NCBI GenBank assembly: GCA_025929585.1
Contig: JAICPY010000003.1
Coordinates: 34,217 to 98,216 of the forward strand
Origin: Steroidobacter sp.
GTDB taxonomy: Bacteria > Pseudomonadota > Gammaproteobacteria > Steroidobacterales > Steroidobacteraceae
Direction: 5' to 3'
DNA length: 64,000 nt
Positions 8,507 through 16,404 of the stretch are shown piece by piece; the stretch's first letter is position 1; every line of letters begins with the position of its first letter. The position numbers were made by a program, and so were the translations under genes. Below the pieces are notes generated by a model. That model did not search any database and was not told the DNA's origin. It saw only the letters and a program-made list of their open reading frames with translations.

Positions 8507-8602
8507 AGGAGCTTCACCGCGGGCAAGTGTCGAGCGCCGCAGGACTGAGCGGCGAGGTCGCGGCGATGATGGCGCAAGAAGGATTTTCCTCCGTGCTCAA
8601 GC

Positions 8603-9085
8603 TCACAGTTTTTGCAGGTGCTCATCCCTGAGGCCGACTAACACGGCCTCGCCACTTCGAGCATCGATCCTGAATTCACCGTATTTCGCCTGGTCGAAAC
8701 GCTGAGCCGTACCTTCCTCGAAGAAATATGCATTCGTGCCCAACCACACTTCGTTGTTGCGTATCTTGAAACGAATCGCGAGATCAGCGTCGCGACGCGT
8801 TTCGAGCGTCCCGATGCGACGCTCATCGAGGTGAAGGGAAGCGAGCCGTGTACGATCTGGAAGCGTTCCTTCTCTGCGTGCCGCATCGATCTCCTGCGCG
8901 AGACGAAATCTCAGCGCCATATAATCGCCTTGCATCAGCGAACGCGGATCGACCGGCACAAGCTCGAGAAAGATCTCCTCACCCGTCGCGATCGTGCGCT
9001 CCTTGCCGTAGATGGAGTAGTTCACCGCACCGAGCACGAGCAGTACGGCCAGCGCGATGATGACCCTTGTCGTAACGACGTTCAT
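8603..9085 (-). CDS. GDYXXLXY domain protein
   Basis: A 160-residue protein with one N-terminal membrane segment (VIIALAVLLVLGAVNYSIYG) and the family motif MQGDYMALRFRLA near residue 55. The rest is a periplasmic beta-rich domain. It is the last gene of a DUF2157-DUF4401-GDYXXLXY operon and overlaps the DUF4401 stop by four bases. This trio is common in proteobacteria but has no assigned biochemical role. Confidence 0.88.
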   Translation of the reverse strand: MNVVTTRVIIALAVLLVLGAVNYSIYGKERTIATGEEIFLELVPVDPRSLMQGDYMALRFRLAQEIDAARREGTLPDRTRLASLHLDERRIGTLETRRDADLAIRFKIRNNEVWLGTNAYFFEEGTAQRFDQAKYGEFRIDARSGEAVLVGLRDEHLQKL

Positions 9086-10083
9086 GCGTCCGCTTCCTCA
9101 CGCGCTGCTCCTGTGTGGTCCATTACCACGGCGCCGATCGATAGCAGTACTCCAACGCCGATCATGATGGCTGATTTCGCCAGTAACGTCGTGCCCAAGA
9201 GAAAGTAGAACTGCATTACGTGCAGCAGCGCGCCGGCAATCCCGACCCCCACCATCGCGCGGCTGCGCAGCCGAAATGCACACGTGGCGGAGAACAGCGC
9301 CGTGGCTGCCGCAAGCAATGGCCAAAGCGTGAGCCAATTCGTATACGTCTCGCCGGGCGGAGTCCAAAACTGCAAGCTTCCAAAGGGCTCGGACGCCCAA
9401 GTGCCGATCGAAAGGCTGAGCAATAGACCGGCCAACGCAGGCCTCACGAGCGACTGCGCGCGACGTGCCATCCAGAGAACTTCCGACTGAATCAGCACAT
9501 GAGTCACGATAATGAGTGGCACCCAGATGACGACCCATCCGAGAAGGGCCGGCACTAGTGCAACCTGTTGGTGATGGGTTTCGAACCAATCCTCACCCCA
9601 CCAAGCGAATCGCAATGCGAGCACCCACGCGATGCACGCAAAAAATGTCGCGAGCGTCCTCGCAAGCCGATTCGGCATTAGCAGGAGAAGTGCGAGCTGC
9701 ATCAGCGCGACGAGTGCCGCGGTGCCCGCGGCGGAGTCCGTCGCCTCCCACGCCGCAAACGTTATCGCGAGTTGTCCCGCGATGGAAAGGGCCAGTGCAA
9801 GTTGATCGAAGAATGCACTCTCCCGATCGACCGCATACAAGCCGTACGCGGCCGCCAACATCAACAAACCTGCAATGGAGAAATCAAGCGCGCTATCGGG
9901 TTTGAATAGCAAGCCGACGAAGATGAGTCCGAACACCCCGGCCAGCCAACCGGCACAGCCGAGCACGAGGCTCACAAACCACGGACGCTCGATGGATTTG
10001 TGCAGATTCGGTGGCGGTACGGCATCGTCACTCAACAACCCACGCTTCACGAGTTCCTGGCTCAACGTCTCGATGCTGCTCAT
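9082..10083 (-). CDS. DUF4401 membrane protein
   Basis: The 333-residue polytopic protein has roughly nine to ten membrane helices, and the N-terminus (ETLSQELVKRGLL) is a short cytoplasmic helix typical of DUF4401. It overlaps both neighbours by four bases (ATGA at each junction), so translation of the three genes is coupled. It probably forms an inner-membrane complex with the DUF2157 and GDYXXLXY proteins. Confidence 0.87.
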   Translation of the reverse strand: MSSIETLSQELVKRGLLSDDAVPPPNLHKSIERPWFVSLVLGCAGWLAGVFGLIFVGLLFKPDSALDFSIAGLLMLAAAYGLYAVDRESAFFDQLALALSIAGQLAITFAAWEATDSAAGTAALVALMQLALLLLMPNRLARTLATFFACIAWVLALRFAWWGEDWFETHHQQVALVPALLGWVVIWVPLIIVTHVLIQSEVLWMARRAQSLVRPALAGLLLSLSIGTWASEPFGSLQFWTPPGETYTNWLTLWPLLAAATALFSATCAFRLRSRAMVGVGIAGALLHVMQFYFLLGTTLLAKSAIMIGVGVLLSIGAVVMDHTGAAREEADA

Positions 10084-11081
10084 GCGTTTGTCTCGCCATT
10101 CCAGGACCTGACCACCTTCATGAGCAGCCGCCCGCTCACGGTGGAGCTCGCAATCAACCAGATCGATAAAAGGAAGAAGGTGCCGAGATCATCGACGTCC
10201 AACGCTTTTGCAAGTGCGCAGGTGGTGAGAAGAATCAAACTGCCTGCGAGGACCGCCAACGGAAACACATCGGCGCGCTTTCTGATCGTGTGGAAACCAA
10301 CACCGGCATAAGCGAGCAATACAAACATCAGCACGAGAGCATCGCTGCCAGCATCGCTTTCCTCGAATATGACGAGCATGCCCGCCCAAGTGCCAAAAGC
10401 CACCGCACAAACAAAGGCGAGACGGCCGAGCCACGGTGGGGCTATGCGCGACCATCGCGTGCGCTCCAGATACTCCCGCAAACCCCATAACGATAAGTTC
10501 GCGATCATCGCAATGAGCACCGTTTCGGCAAGACTCAGGCTCGAGCCAGCGAACACGATCCACAGCCATCCGGTCTCCGGCCGCCATCCGCAGAACAAGC
10601 TCAACGCGATATTCAGAACGAGAAGCCAAGCGCCCCAACCTACACTCCATTGAGAGGCGAGCACGAAAGGCAAACCGAGGAGCGTCCAAGTCAGGAACAG
10701 CTCGTAGACATCCGCCCCTGTTTGATAGGTTTGCCCGAACAATGCGAGCAAAACGCCTGTCATGATGAAGGCGAAGAGAAGGGCAAACCGACCGAGCGCG
10801 GCGGGGGACGGCTTCCAAATCGCGACGCCCGAGGCGATCACGAGCAGGCCTTCTACGAGCACGAAGCGTCCGAAGACATCGAACGCATCCCAGTTCGCGG
10901 CGATGAAGAATACGATGCCTGCCGCTACCGACAGCGCGCCCGCGAGACGCAACATCGTGATCGCGAAGTGGCGTAGCTCCTCGTTGGTCGGTCTTGCGCG
11001 TACGAGCTCGAATGCCTCAGTGATTGCGCCAAGGCTGAGCTTGTGATGAGCGACGAACGCATCCAGAAGTTTGCGATCCAT
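10080..11081 (-). CDS. DUF2157 membrane protein
   Basis: The 333-residue protein starts with a cytoplasmic helical DUF2157 region (MDRKLLDAFVAHHKLSLGAITEAFELVRA), followed by about ten membrane helices. FFIAANWDAFDVFGRF is the characteristic DUF2157 stretch. It is the first gene of the three-gene operon. The next gene upstream (11149) is divergent, leaving about 70-75 bases for both promoters. Confidence 0.87.
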   Translation of the reverse strand: MDRKLLDAFVAHHKLSLGAITEAFELVRARPTNEELRHFAITMLRLAGALSVAAGIVFFIAANWDAFDVFGRFVLVEGLLVIASGVAIWKPSPAALGRFALLFAFIMTGVLLALFGQTYQTGADVYELFLTWTLLGLPFVLASQWSVGWGAWLLVLNIALSLFCGWRPETGWLWIVFAGSSLSLAETVLIAMIANLSLWGLREYLERTRWSRIAPPWLGRLAFVCAVAFGTWAGMLVIFEESDAGSDALVLMFVLLAYAGVGFHTIRKRADVFPLAVLAGSLILLTTCALAKALDVDDLGTFFLLSIWLIASSTVSGRLLMKVVRSWNGETNA

Positions 11082-11148
11082 TAGGGTCCAGTTTTCATAG
11101 CGTTCTCGACTGCGAGGCGACTGTCGCTCAGCCTCTCAGGCCCATAGA

Positions 11149-11775
11149 ATGGAGCCCATGACGATCCGAAGCTTATTTCCCACTCTTGTTTATAGCCGTC
11201 GCTTGCAGGAAAGCGACTGGCGCAGCTTCAATCATCGTCTACTGCGCGAGTGTCAGCAACTGGAACACGACGATGACGCCGGACGACGCTGGTCCGAGAA
11301 AAACTATCCCGGCGGCTATACCTCGTACAACTCGGCAAGCCGTATGCATGAGCTATCGCCCACATTCGACCGATTGCGGCAGGCGATCGACCGGCACGTC
11401 AAATCGTTCGCGCGATCTTTGGAGTTCGACTTGCAAGGCCGCGAGCTCGTGATGACGGATTGCTGGGTGAACGTCATGCCGCAACATGTCGTGCATGGCT
11501 TGCATCTGCATCCCTTGTCGACGATCAGTGGGACCTATTACGTGCAAACACCCAAAGGCAGCCCTGGCTTGAAGTTCGAGGATCCGCGTCTCGATCGCTT
11601 CATGGCTGCTCCTCCTCGCAAAGCTGACAGTCGACCCGAAAGCCGATCCTGGGTCGTGCTGCCCGCGGAGGCCGGCAATCTGGTGCTGTTCGAAAGCTGG
11701 CTGCGTCACGAGGTGCCGGCGAACCAGACGAAGAAGAGAAGGATCAGTGTGAGTTTTAACTATAGTTGGTTTTGA
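11149..11775 (+). CDS. TIGR02466 family protein, putative 2OG-Fe(II) oxygenase
   Basis: This 208-residue protein matches TIGR02466: it begins SLFPTLVYSR and has WVNVMPQHVVHGLHLHP (His ligand region) and SGTYYVQTPKGSPGLKFEDP. LFESWLRHEVPAN (second His) and KRRISVSFNYSWF (Arg for 2-oxoglutarate) follow. The cupin-like fold and residue order support an Fe(II)/2-oxoglutarate oxygenase. ATG 11158 follows GGAG at close spacing and may be the true start (MTIRSLFP). Substrate is unknown. Confidence 0.85.
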   Translation: MEPMTIRSLFPTLVYSRRLQESDWRSFNHRLLRECQQLEHDDDAGRRWSEKNYPGGYTSYNSASRMHELSPTFDRLRQAIDRHVKSFARSLEFDLQGRELVMTDCWVNVMPQHVVHGLHLHPLSTISGTYYVQTPKGSPGLKFEDPRLDRFMAAPPRKADSRPESRSWVVLPAEAGNLVLFESWLRHEVPANQTKKRRISVSFNYSWF

Positions 11776-11784
11776 AGAAGAGAG

Positions 11785-11812
11785 AAGCGGATAGCGGATG
11801 GCGGATGGGAGG
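11785..11812. repeat. Heptamer array (AGCGGAT)
   Basis: Agcggat, agcggat, ggcggat and ggg follow each other at 7-base period just after the oxygenase stop. No complementary arm is obvious within 300 bases. Confidence 0.65.
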
Positions 11813-11906
11813 AGAAGAGGAGTACGTGCTTGAACGTTGTGGGGCGAGTCGAGGGATGCGGTTTCAATCGCGCGTTATGAGGTCCGTCGCTGCGCTCGGC
11901 GTTCCT

Positions 11907-11951
11907 AAGAGGCCCCGTCCCTAACCCTCCCCCGCAAGCAGGGGAGGGAAT
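11907..11951. repeat. REP-like GC-rich repeat, copy 1
   Basis: Aagaggccccgtccctaaccctcccccgcaagcaggggagggaat contains the stem CCCTCCCC / GGGGAGGG. It matches the copies at 18077 and, in reverse complement, at 18268. Confidence 0.85.
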
Positions 11952-12090
11952 CAGAAAGAAGATAAGAGCTTCTCTCGAAGTTAGCCCCAAGCAATGAATG
12001 AAGGGAAGTCGCAAAGTCCGCGCCGACCCGGCGAATAGAGAGATGGAATCAGAAGCTTGAGGATTGAAGCTTCCTCTTCCGAAAGGGTTT

Positions 12091-12140
12091 CGCCTCCCCT
12101 TTAGGGAGAGGCCGCAAGCGTAGCGGCGGGTGAGGGTCTG
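12091..12140. repeat. REP-like palindromic repeat, variant
   Basis: Cgcctcccctttagggagaggccgcaag followed by gcggcgggtgagggtctg resembles a diverged second family of GC-rich palindromes also seen near 23833. Confidence 0.55.
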
Positions 12141-12205
12141 TTGTCTAAACAACGTCCACGGAGCCAGATCAGACGCTTGACGCGAAATTATTGCGCTTCA
12201 AGCTC

Positions 12206-12238
12206 TGTCACCCGTCACTCGTCACCCGTATCGCCTCA
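12206..12238. repeat. Heptamer array (GTCACCC)
   Basis: Gtcacccgtcactcgtcacccgtatcgcc repeats at 7 bases and is the same word family as the arrays at 135-284 and 26857-26989. It lies just after the stop of the 89-residue zinc-ribbon ORF. Confidence 0.7.
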
Positions 12239-12243
12239 CTCGC

Positions 12244-12513
12244 TCAACCGATCGGCCGCAAGCATCGCGGACACACCGAGCGTCCGACATGCGGCCGTTC
12301 GGACGTGAGCTTGCCGCCGCGATGACCGCAATCCTTGCACTTGAGCCGCTTGCCGATCTCGGCAGCGGATGCACGCCAGCCTGCATGTTTGGCGATCTCA
12401 TCAAGCTTGGCGACGGTGAAGCGGCCGCACTTGTCGCACACGGCGTAGATCGTCGCGCCGCATTCTCCTAAGTAGCCGAGTGTCCCTGCATTGGCCGGCT
12501 TCTTTGACGGCAT
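12244..12513 (-). CDS. Small zinc-ribbon-like hypothetical protein
   Basis: The 89-residue basic protein has paired cysteines: CDKCG (about residues 26-30), CKDCGHRGG (59-67) and CPRCLRPIG at the C-terminus. This spacing suggests one or two zinc ribbons and possible nucleic-acid binding. I do not recognise a named family. It begins 9 bases after the stop of the 80-residue ORF upstream, so the two are probably one operon. Confidence 0.65.
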   Translation of the reverse strand: MPSKKPANAGTLGYLGECGATIYAVCDKCGRFTVAKLDEIAKHAGWRASAAEIGKRLKCKDCGHRGGKLTSERPHVGRSVCPRCLRPIG

Positions 12514-12522
12514 ATCGATTGA

Positions 12523-12765
12523 TCAGTTGTCCTCGCACGAAGGACAGGCGCTGCGATAGTCGACGGTCATTGCAACTGGAGAGCAACGGACGGCTTTCAA
12601 CTTAGGCAGCAAGACACTGATCGTCAGCAACGCCTCCTTGCACAGCTTTCCTTCGGGGCGAGGGTGCGCGCTTACACGCGTATCGACCTCGTCGGCCAAG
12701 ACTTCCGTCAATGCTTCCAAATCATCGATGGTCTGATCGATGAGGTGCAAAGGAGTGATGAACAT
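12523..12765 (-). CDS. Small hypothetical protein, 80 residues
   Basis: The ATG follows GAGG at 6 bases. The protein is mostly helical (LHLIDQTIDDLEALTEVLADEVDTRV) and ends in YRSACPSCEDN, with a CPSC pair that may bind metal. It precedes the zinc-ribbon ORF with a 9-base gap. No family is recognised. Confidence 0.6.
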   Translation of the reverse strand: MFITPLHLIDQTIDDLEALTEVLADEVDTRVSAHPRPEGKLCKEALLTISVLLPKLKAVRCSPVAMTVDYRSACPSCEDN

Positions 12766-12778
12766 GACAGCCTCTTCT

Positions 12779-12795
12779 TAGATCCCGGTGATCTA
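12779..12795. promoter_or_regulatory. Short inverted repeat upstream of small gene pair
   Basis: TAGATC-CCGGT-GATCTA is a perfect 6-base inverted repeat placed just upstream of the Shine-Dalgarno sequence of the 80-residue ORF. It could be an operator or a 5' leader hairpin. There is no other evidence. Confidence 0.35.
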
Positions 12796-12823
12796 GGGGC
12801 TGTTGTTTTATACAGTCGTCGAG

Positions 12824-13609
12824 TTACTCCGCAAGAGGCAGATCATAAGTGCTTGATTCCGACGGGCCGATCTCCACGGCCTGAACCAAATCAGGCGCGT
12901 TGTTGCGCGGGGTGTTGACGCGAGAGGACACCGGCCAGGCGACCATGGCGCCGCTCGGATATTCCTTGAGCACGCTGCGTGCTTCTTCGCCGCTACCGGA
13001 AAGCCACATCTCGAGATCTTCCTTCTGCAAAATCGCGGGCATGCGACGTTGCTCTCGCGCCAACAGCTTGCCGCCGCTGTGATTGTGGATCTCCGCCATC
13101 AAATCGTTCGCGCGCATCGTGATGATTGCGCAGGACAAGATGCGCTCGCCTTCGGGAGTGAATGACTTCTCCCAAAGGCCCGCGAGCGAGAACGTCGATT
13201 CATCAACCGGCTTGATGAAATACGGCTGTTTGGTCTTGCCGTCAGGACGTAATTGCCACTCGTAGAAACCCGCAGCGGGAATGATGCACCTCTGTCCACG
13301 TTCCCACGGGCCCTTCCATGCAGCGGCGGTTTCGAGCTTCTCGATTGTCGCGTTGATAGTGGGAAACTTCGGCGGCGAGCCCTTCGACCAGAATGGCACC
13401 AATCCCCAACGCATCAGCACGGCTTCACGCACCCCTTCGCTATCGCGCACGACTCGCACCACCGGCACACGATCCGTCGGCGCCACGTTGTAACTGGCCT
13501 CGTATGCGCGCTCCAACGCATCCGACAAACCAATATGCGAATTACGCCGATCGATCGTGTATTCGCGTGTCAGCGCTGCTTCGTCAGGTGAAACGTATCG
13601 GCCGCACAT
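12824..13609 (-). CDS. yedK: SOS response-associated peptidase (SRAP/YedK, HMCES-like)
   Basis: The family starts with Met-Cys, and the ATG at 13609 gives MCGRYVSPDE with the catalytic Cys2. The ORF track start at 13690 adds residues translated from a heptamer repeat and is wrong. The 261-residue protein carries the SRAP hallmarks YNVAPTDRVPVVR, MRWGLVPFW, the essential ARAETIE-like segment as INATIEKLE, CIIPAAGFYEW and HNHSGGKLL (His of the active site). SRAP proteins crosslink to abasic sites in single-stranded DNA. Confidence 0.92.
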   Translation of the reverse strand: MCGRYVSPDEAALTREYTIDRRNSHIGLSDALERAYEASYNVAPTDRVPVVRVVRDSEGVREAVLMRWGLVPFWSKGSPPKFPTINATIEKLETAAAWKGPWERGQRCIIPAAGFYEWQLRPDGKTKQPYFIKPVDESTFSLAGLWEKSFTPEGERILSCAIITMRANDLMAEIHNHSGGKLLAREQRRMPAILQKEDLEMWLSGSGEEARSVLKEYPSGAMVAWPVSSRVNTPRNNAPDLVQAVEIGPSESSTYDLPLAE

Positions 13610-13635
13610 GGAAGGAAGTAATGAAGAGTTAGCGA

Positions 13636-13740
13636 GTTGACCGTTGACCGTTGACAGTTGGCAGTCAGAAGGACCTATTCTGGCCGTCAACCGTCAACCG
13701 TCAACCGTCAACCGTCAACCGTCAACCGTCAACCGTCAAC
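13636..13740. repeat. Heptamer inverted element with 8 CCGTCAA units
   Basis: The left arm ttgaccgttgaccgttgacagttggcag (13638-13664) faces eight perfect tandem CCGTCAA units at 13684-13739. CAGAA...TTCTG forms the loop-proximal stem. The element lies between the SRAP start and the end of the DUF418 gene. Confidence 0.9.
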
Positions 13741-13764
13741 TGGCCGCAGGCCCCGGCCCCACCG

Positions 13765-14964
13765 CTACGCCGATGCCGTCGCAGCGCCGAGCTCACGATT
13801 GCGTCTGCGGAATGGCACGTCGGTGCTGAGCCAGGTTGCGCAACGCCAGATCCACTCGAACGGACCGTAGTGAAAGTTGCGAATCCAATAATGAGCAAAG
13901 GCTACTTGCAGGCACCAGAGCGCAATACCGAATGCAAGGCTCATCGGCTGGCCGATCCAAGCATGAGCGGCGGCACCGTAGCCATAGAAGAACGGCACCA
14001 GCAGAAATGCCTGTGAGACATAAATAGTCAGACTGATCCGCCCGCACGGTGCAAGCAACATTAAGACCTTCTTCGCTGACGTATGGTGATACAGCAACAT
14101 CAGCGTCAGCAGGCTGACCGCTATCCAAGCATGATTCGTATAGGCACTGGTAATGTTACCGACGATCCACGGACTCTTGTCGCCCGTCCAGATCAGACCG
14201 ACGTAGTTGCCGAAGAACTGCAAGATCAGCGCCAGAATCGCCGAGATGATCAGTGCTTTGACGTAGGTTCGTTGATAGCGCGCGATTTCGATGAAGAATC
14301 CGACGCGTGCCAGCAAGAAACCGAAAAGCGATAGGCCGATGATGTTCCAGACTCGGCCGCTTTCCAGCATGAAGGCCCATTTCGCCAGCTGGCCTTCCCA
14401 CAAGTTCACTCGCAACACATCGAGGAAACTGCCGTTCGCGTACGTCGCAAACACGCCTGGATGAAGCGTGGATGCGATCGTCTGCTCGTAAACGATGCTG
14501 GACGTCATGTTCGCTGCTAGATAGACGATCCACGCCGGGCCCTGAAAGATGAAGAACAACGCAATCGCGAGAATCGTACGATTACTCCGAGCGTAGAGAG
14601 GCACGAGGATGAGTCCGGTGATTGCCAGGATTTGCAGAATGTCTCCGCCGTAGATCAATCCATGGATGAACCCGAGTCCAAACAACACGGCAAGTCGCCA
14701 GATGAAGCGTGCGCTGAAGTCCACTCCTTTGCGGGCTTGGCTTTGCATGATGATGTAGAAGCTCACGCCGAAGAGCAGCGCGAACATCGCATACGACTTG
14801 CCACCGAAAAAGAAGAATGTCCAAGTGTTGACGGGCCCAGGCTCGGGATTGAGCCAGTACAGCTCGAAGTACTCGACCATGTGGATCAGAAACAAACCCA
14901 TGAGCGCGTAGCCACGAAGAACGTCGACGACTTCGATTCGCTGTTGGGGTTGGTGCGTAGACAT
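13765..14964 (-). CDS. DUF418 family membrane protein (YeiB-like)
   Basis: The 399-residue protein starts RIEVVDVLRGYALMGLFLIHMVEYF, the DUF418 signature. It has around ten membrane helices and ends NFHYGPFEWIWRCATWL, the conserved C-terminal GPxEWxWR motif of the family. It is an inner-membrane protein, possibly acyltransferase-related or a transporter; no substrate is established. Confidence 0.88.
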   Translation of the reverse strand: MSTHQPQQRIEVVDVLRGYALMGLFLIHMVEYFELYWLNPEPGPVNTWTFFFFGGKSYAMFALLFGVSFYIIMQSQARKGVDFSARFIWRLAVLFGLGFIHGLIYGGDILQILAITGLILVPLYARSNRTILAIALFFIFQGPAWIVYLAANMTSSIVYEQTIASTLHPGVFATYANGSFLDVLRVNLWEGQLAKWAFMLESGRVWNIIGLSLFGFLLARVGFFIEIARYQRTYVKALIISAILALILQFFGNYVGLIWTGDKSPWIVGNITSAYTNHAWIAVSLLTLMLLYHHTSAKKVLMLLAPCGRISLTIYVSQAFLLVPFFYGYGAAAHAWIGQPMSLAFGIALWCLQVAFAHYWIRNFHYGPFEWIWRCATWLSTDVPFRRRNRELGAATASA

Positions 14965-15579
14965 AGGAGGGGTGTATGGCGTGTAAGGTGTAAAAGTGTA
15001 GGGTCAGAAAGGCAGGCCTTGATCTATGGGTCAATTGTGGCGCAGCTTTTACGTTACATCATACAGAGAACACCGAGACCAGAATCGCTTCTTGGTGGCG
15101 TTCCTGTCGCACCGCGTACAACTTTGTGGCAGTAGTTCGTTGCTGAACATCGTCGAGCGTAGGCCTGATCGGGGTCGACAAGAATACTCTCGCAGAGCCA
15201 CAGAGGCCGCAAAGGCAAGAGAGGATCTCGCTGCTTTCTTCCCGCCGCGCCGCCGCGCCGCTGCGAGATTTCTCGATGCCGTTTAACTATGCGCTGCGGT
15301 ACCGCCCGGCACATATCCTGTCTTTCTTAACCTTTGCGAACTTCGCGTGCTTGGCGAGATCACTCTTTGTACCGCTCGATTTCCGCTACAGACGTATTCA
15401 TACATTGGCAGGTAGGCAAGAGAATCTCGCAGCGGGGTAAGACGATAAATCTGCAGCTTCTGCGATCTCTGAGCCCCTGCGAGACTATTCCATCTCATTC
15501 ACTGTGTACCACCGCGAGAGACTCTTGATACTGTTCTTGTCGCCAAACAGTTGTCTCGGCGCGAGTTAACAACTTATCG
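14965..15579. other. Gene-free stretch with degenerate short-period repeats
   Basis: No gene is convincing. 14970-15010 holds ggtgtat/ggtgtaa units ending gtagggtcagaaagg. 15328-15360 holds acctttgcgaacttcgcgtgcttggcgag, and 15185-15235 and 15410-15485 hold related GCAAGAG / CTCGCAG words. All look like decayed members of the short-period repeat class. Confidence 0.6.
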
Positions 15580-16353
15580 TTACTCACTGATCTCGATCCA
15601 CGTCGGCGCGTGATCGCTTGGCTTTGGCTGGTCTCGAACCCAGCGATCCACGTTCGCATCCTTCAGACGAGCGGCGAGAGGTTTGTTCAGCAGCAGATGA
15701 TCGATGCGCAGTCCGGCGTTGCGCTTCCAATGATCGCGGAAATAATCCCAGAACGTATAGATCTGCTCGTCGGGGTGACAGTGTCGAACGGCATCGATCC
15801 AGCCTTGCGCGAGTAGTCGCTGATAAGCATCGCGACTCTCTGGTTGGAGCAAGGCGTCTTTGCGCCAAGACTTCGGGTTATAGATGTCGAAGTCTGTGGG
15901 CACGACGTTGTAGTCGCCTGCCAACACGGCAGGTTGTTTGAGCTTGAACAGTCCTTTGGCATGTTCGATCAGGCGTTCGAACCAAGCCAACTTGTAGTCG
16001 AACTTCGGTCCAGGCTGAGGGTTTCCGTTCGGTAAATATAGACAGCCTACGACGATGTCTTTGACCTTCGCTTCGATGTACCGGCTGTGCGTATCGTCGG
16101 GATCGCCGGGTAATCCGCGGCGAATCTCGACTGGTTCTTCGTCTTTCGCCAGGATTGCGACGCCATTCCAGGATCGCTGTCCGTGCCAGATGGCGCCGTA
16201 GCCCGCAGCTCGGATCGGAACGATCGGGAAACCTGTATCGAGTGCTTTGAGCTCCTGCAAGCAAACGATGTCCGGGGACTCCTTCTCGAGCCATTCGAGA
16301 AGCCTGGGCAATCTACTGGTAATGCCATTGACGTTGAACGTTGCGATCTTCAT
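15580..16353 (-). CDS. xth: Exodeoxyribonuclease III
   Basis: The 257-residue endonuclease/exonuclease/phosphatase-fold protein has MKIATFNVNGITSRLPRLLEWL, the metal ligand E34 in CLQELKA, LAGDYNVVPTD (Asp/Asn catalytic pair), RIDHLL and the C-terminal SDHAPTWIEI with the catalytic His. It cleaves DNA at abasic sites and degrades 3' ends during base-excision repair. It is separated from lnt by about 50 bases on the same strand. Length is normal for the family. Confidence 0.95.
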   Translation of the reverse strand: MKIATFNVNGITSRLPRLLEWLEKESPDIVCLQELKALDTGFPIVPIRAAGYGAIWHGQRSWNGVAILAKDEEPVEIRRGLPGDPDDTHSRYIEAKVKDIVVGCLYLPNGNPQPGPKFDYKLAWFERLIEHAKGLFKLKQPAVLAGDYNVVPTDFDIYNPKSWRKDALLQPESRDAYQRLLAQGWIDAVRHCHPDEQIYTFWDYFRDHWKRNAGLRIDHLLLNKPLAARLKDANVDRWVRDQPKPSDHAPTWIEISE

Positions 16354-16404
16354 ATCAACGTACGAAGTAATTTCTAATGCGCGAAGTTCCGCGAGTTCTT
16401 CAAG

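Larger units (their letters stand above)
11776..12243. other. Gene-free repeat-rich stretch
   Basis: No credible gene is present. The stretch holds a short heptamer array (11785-11812), one REP-like GC-rich unit (11907-11951), a second related palindromic unit (12091-12140) and a TCACCCG heptamer array (12206-12238). The long ORF at 11760-12152 runs across the repeats and is spurious. Confidence 0.7.

Noticed and set aside
11760-12152. 130-residue minus-strand ORF
   Set aside because: It runs across REP-like and heptamer repeats and has no family match that I can see.
13684-13740. CRISPR-like array
   Set aside because: The units are 7 bp and directly adjacent, with no spacers and no cas genes.
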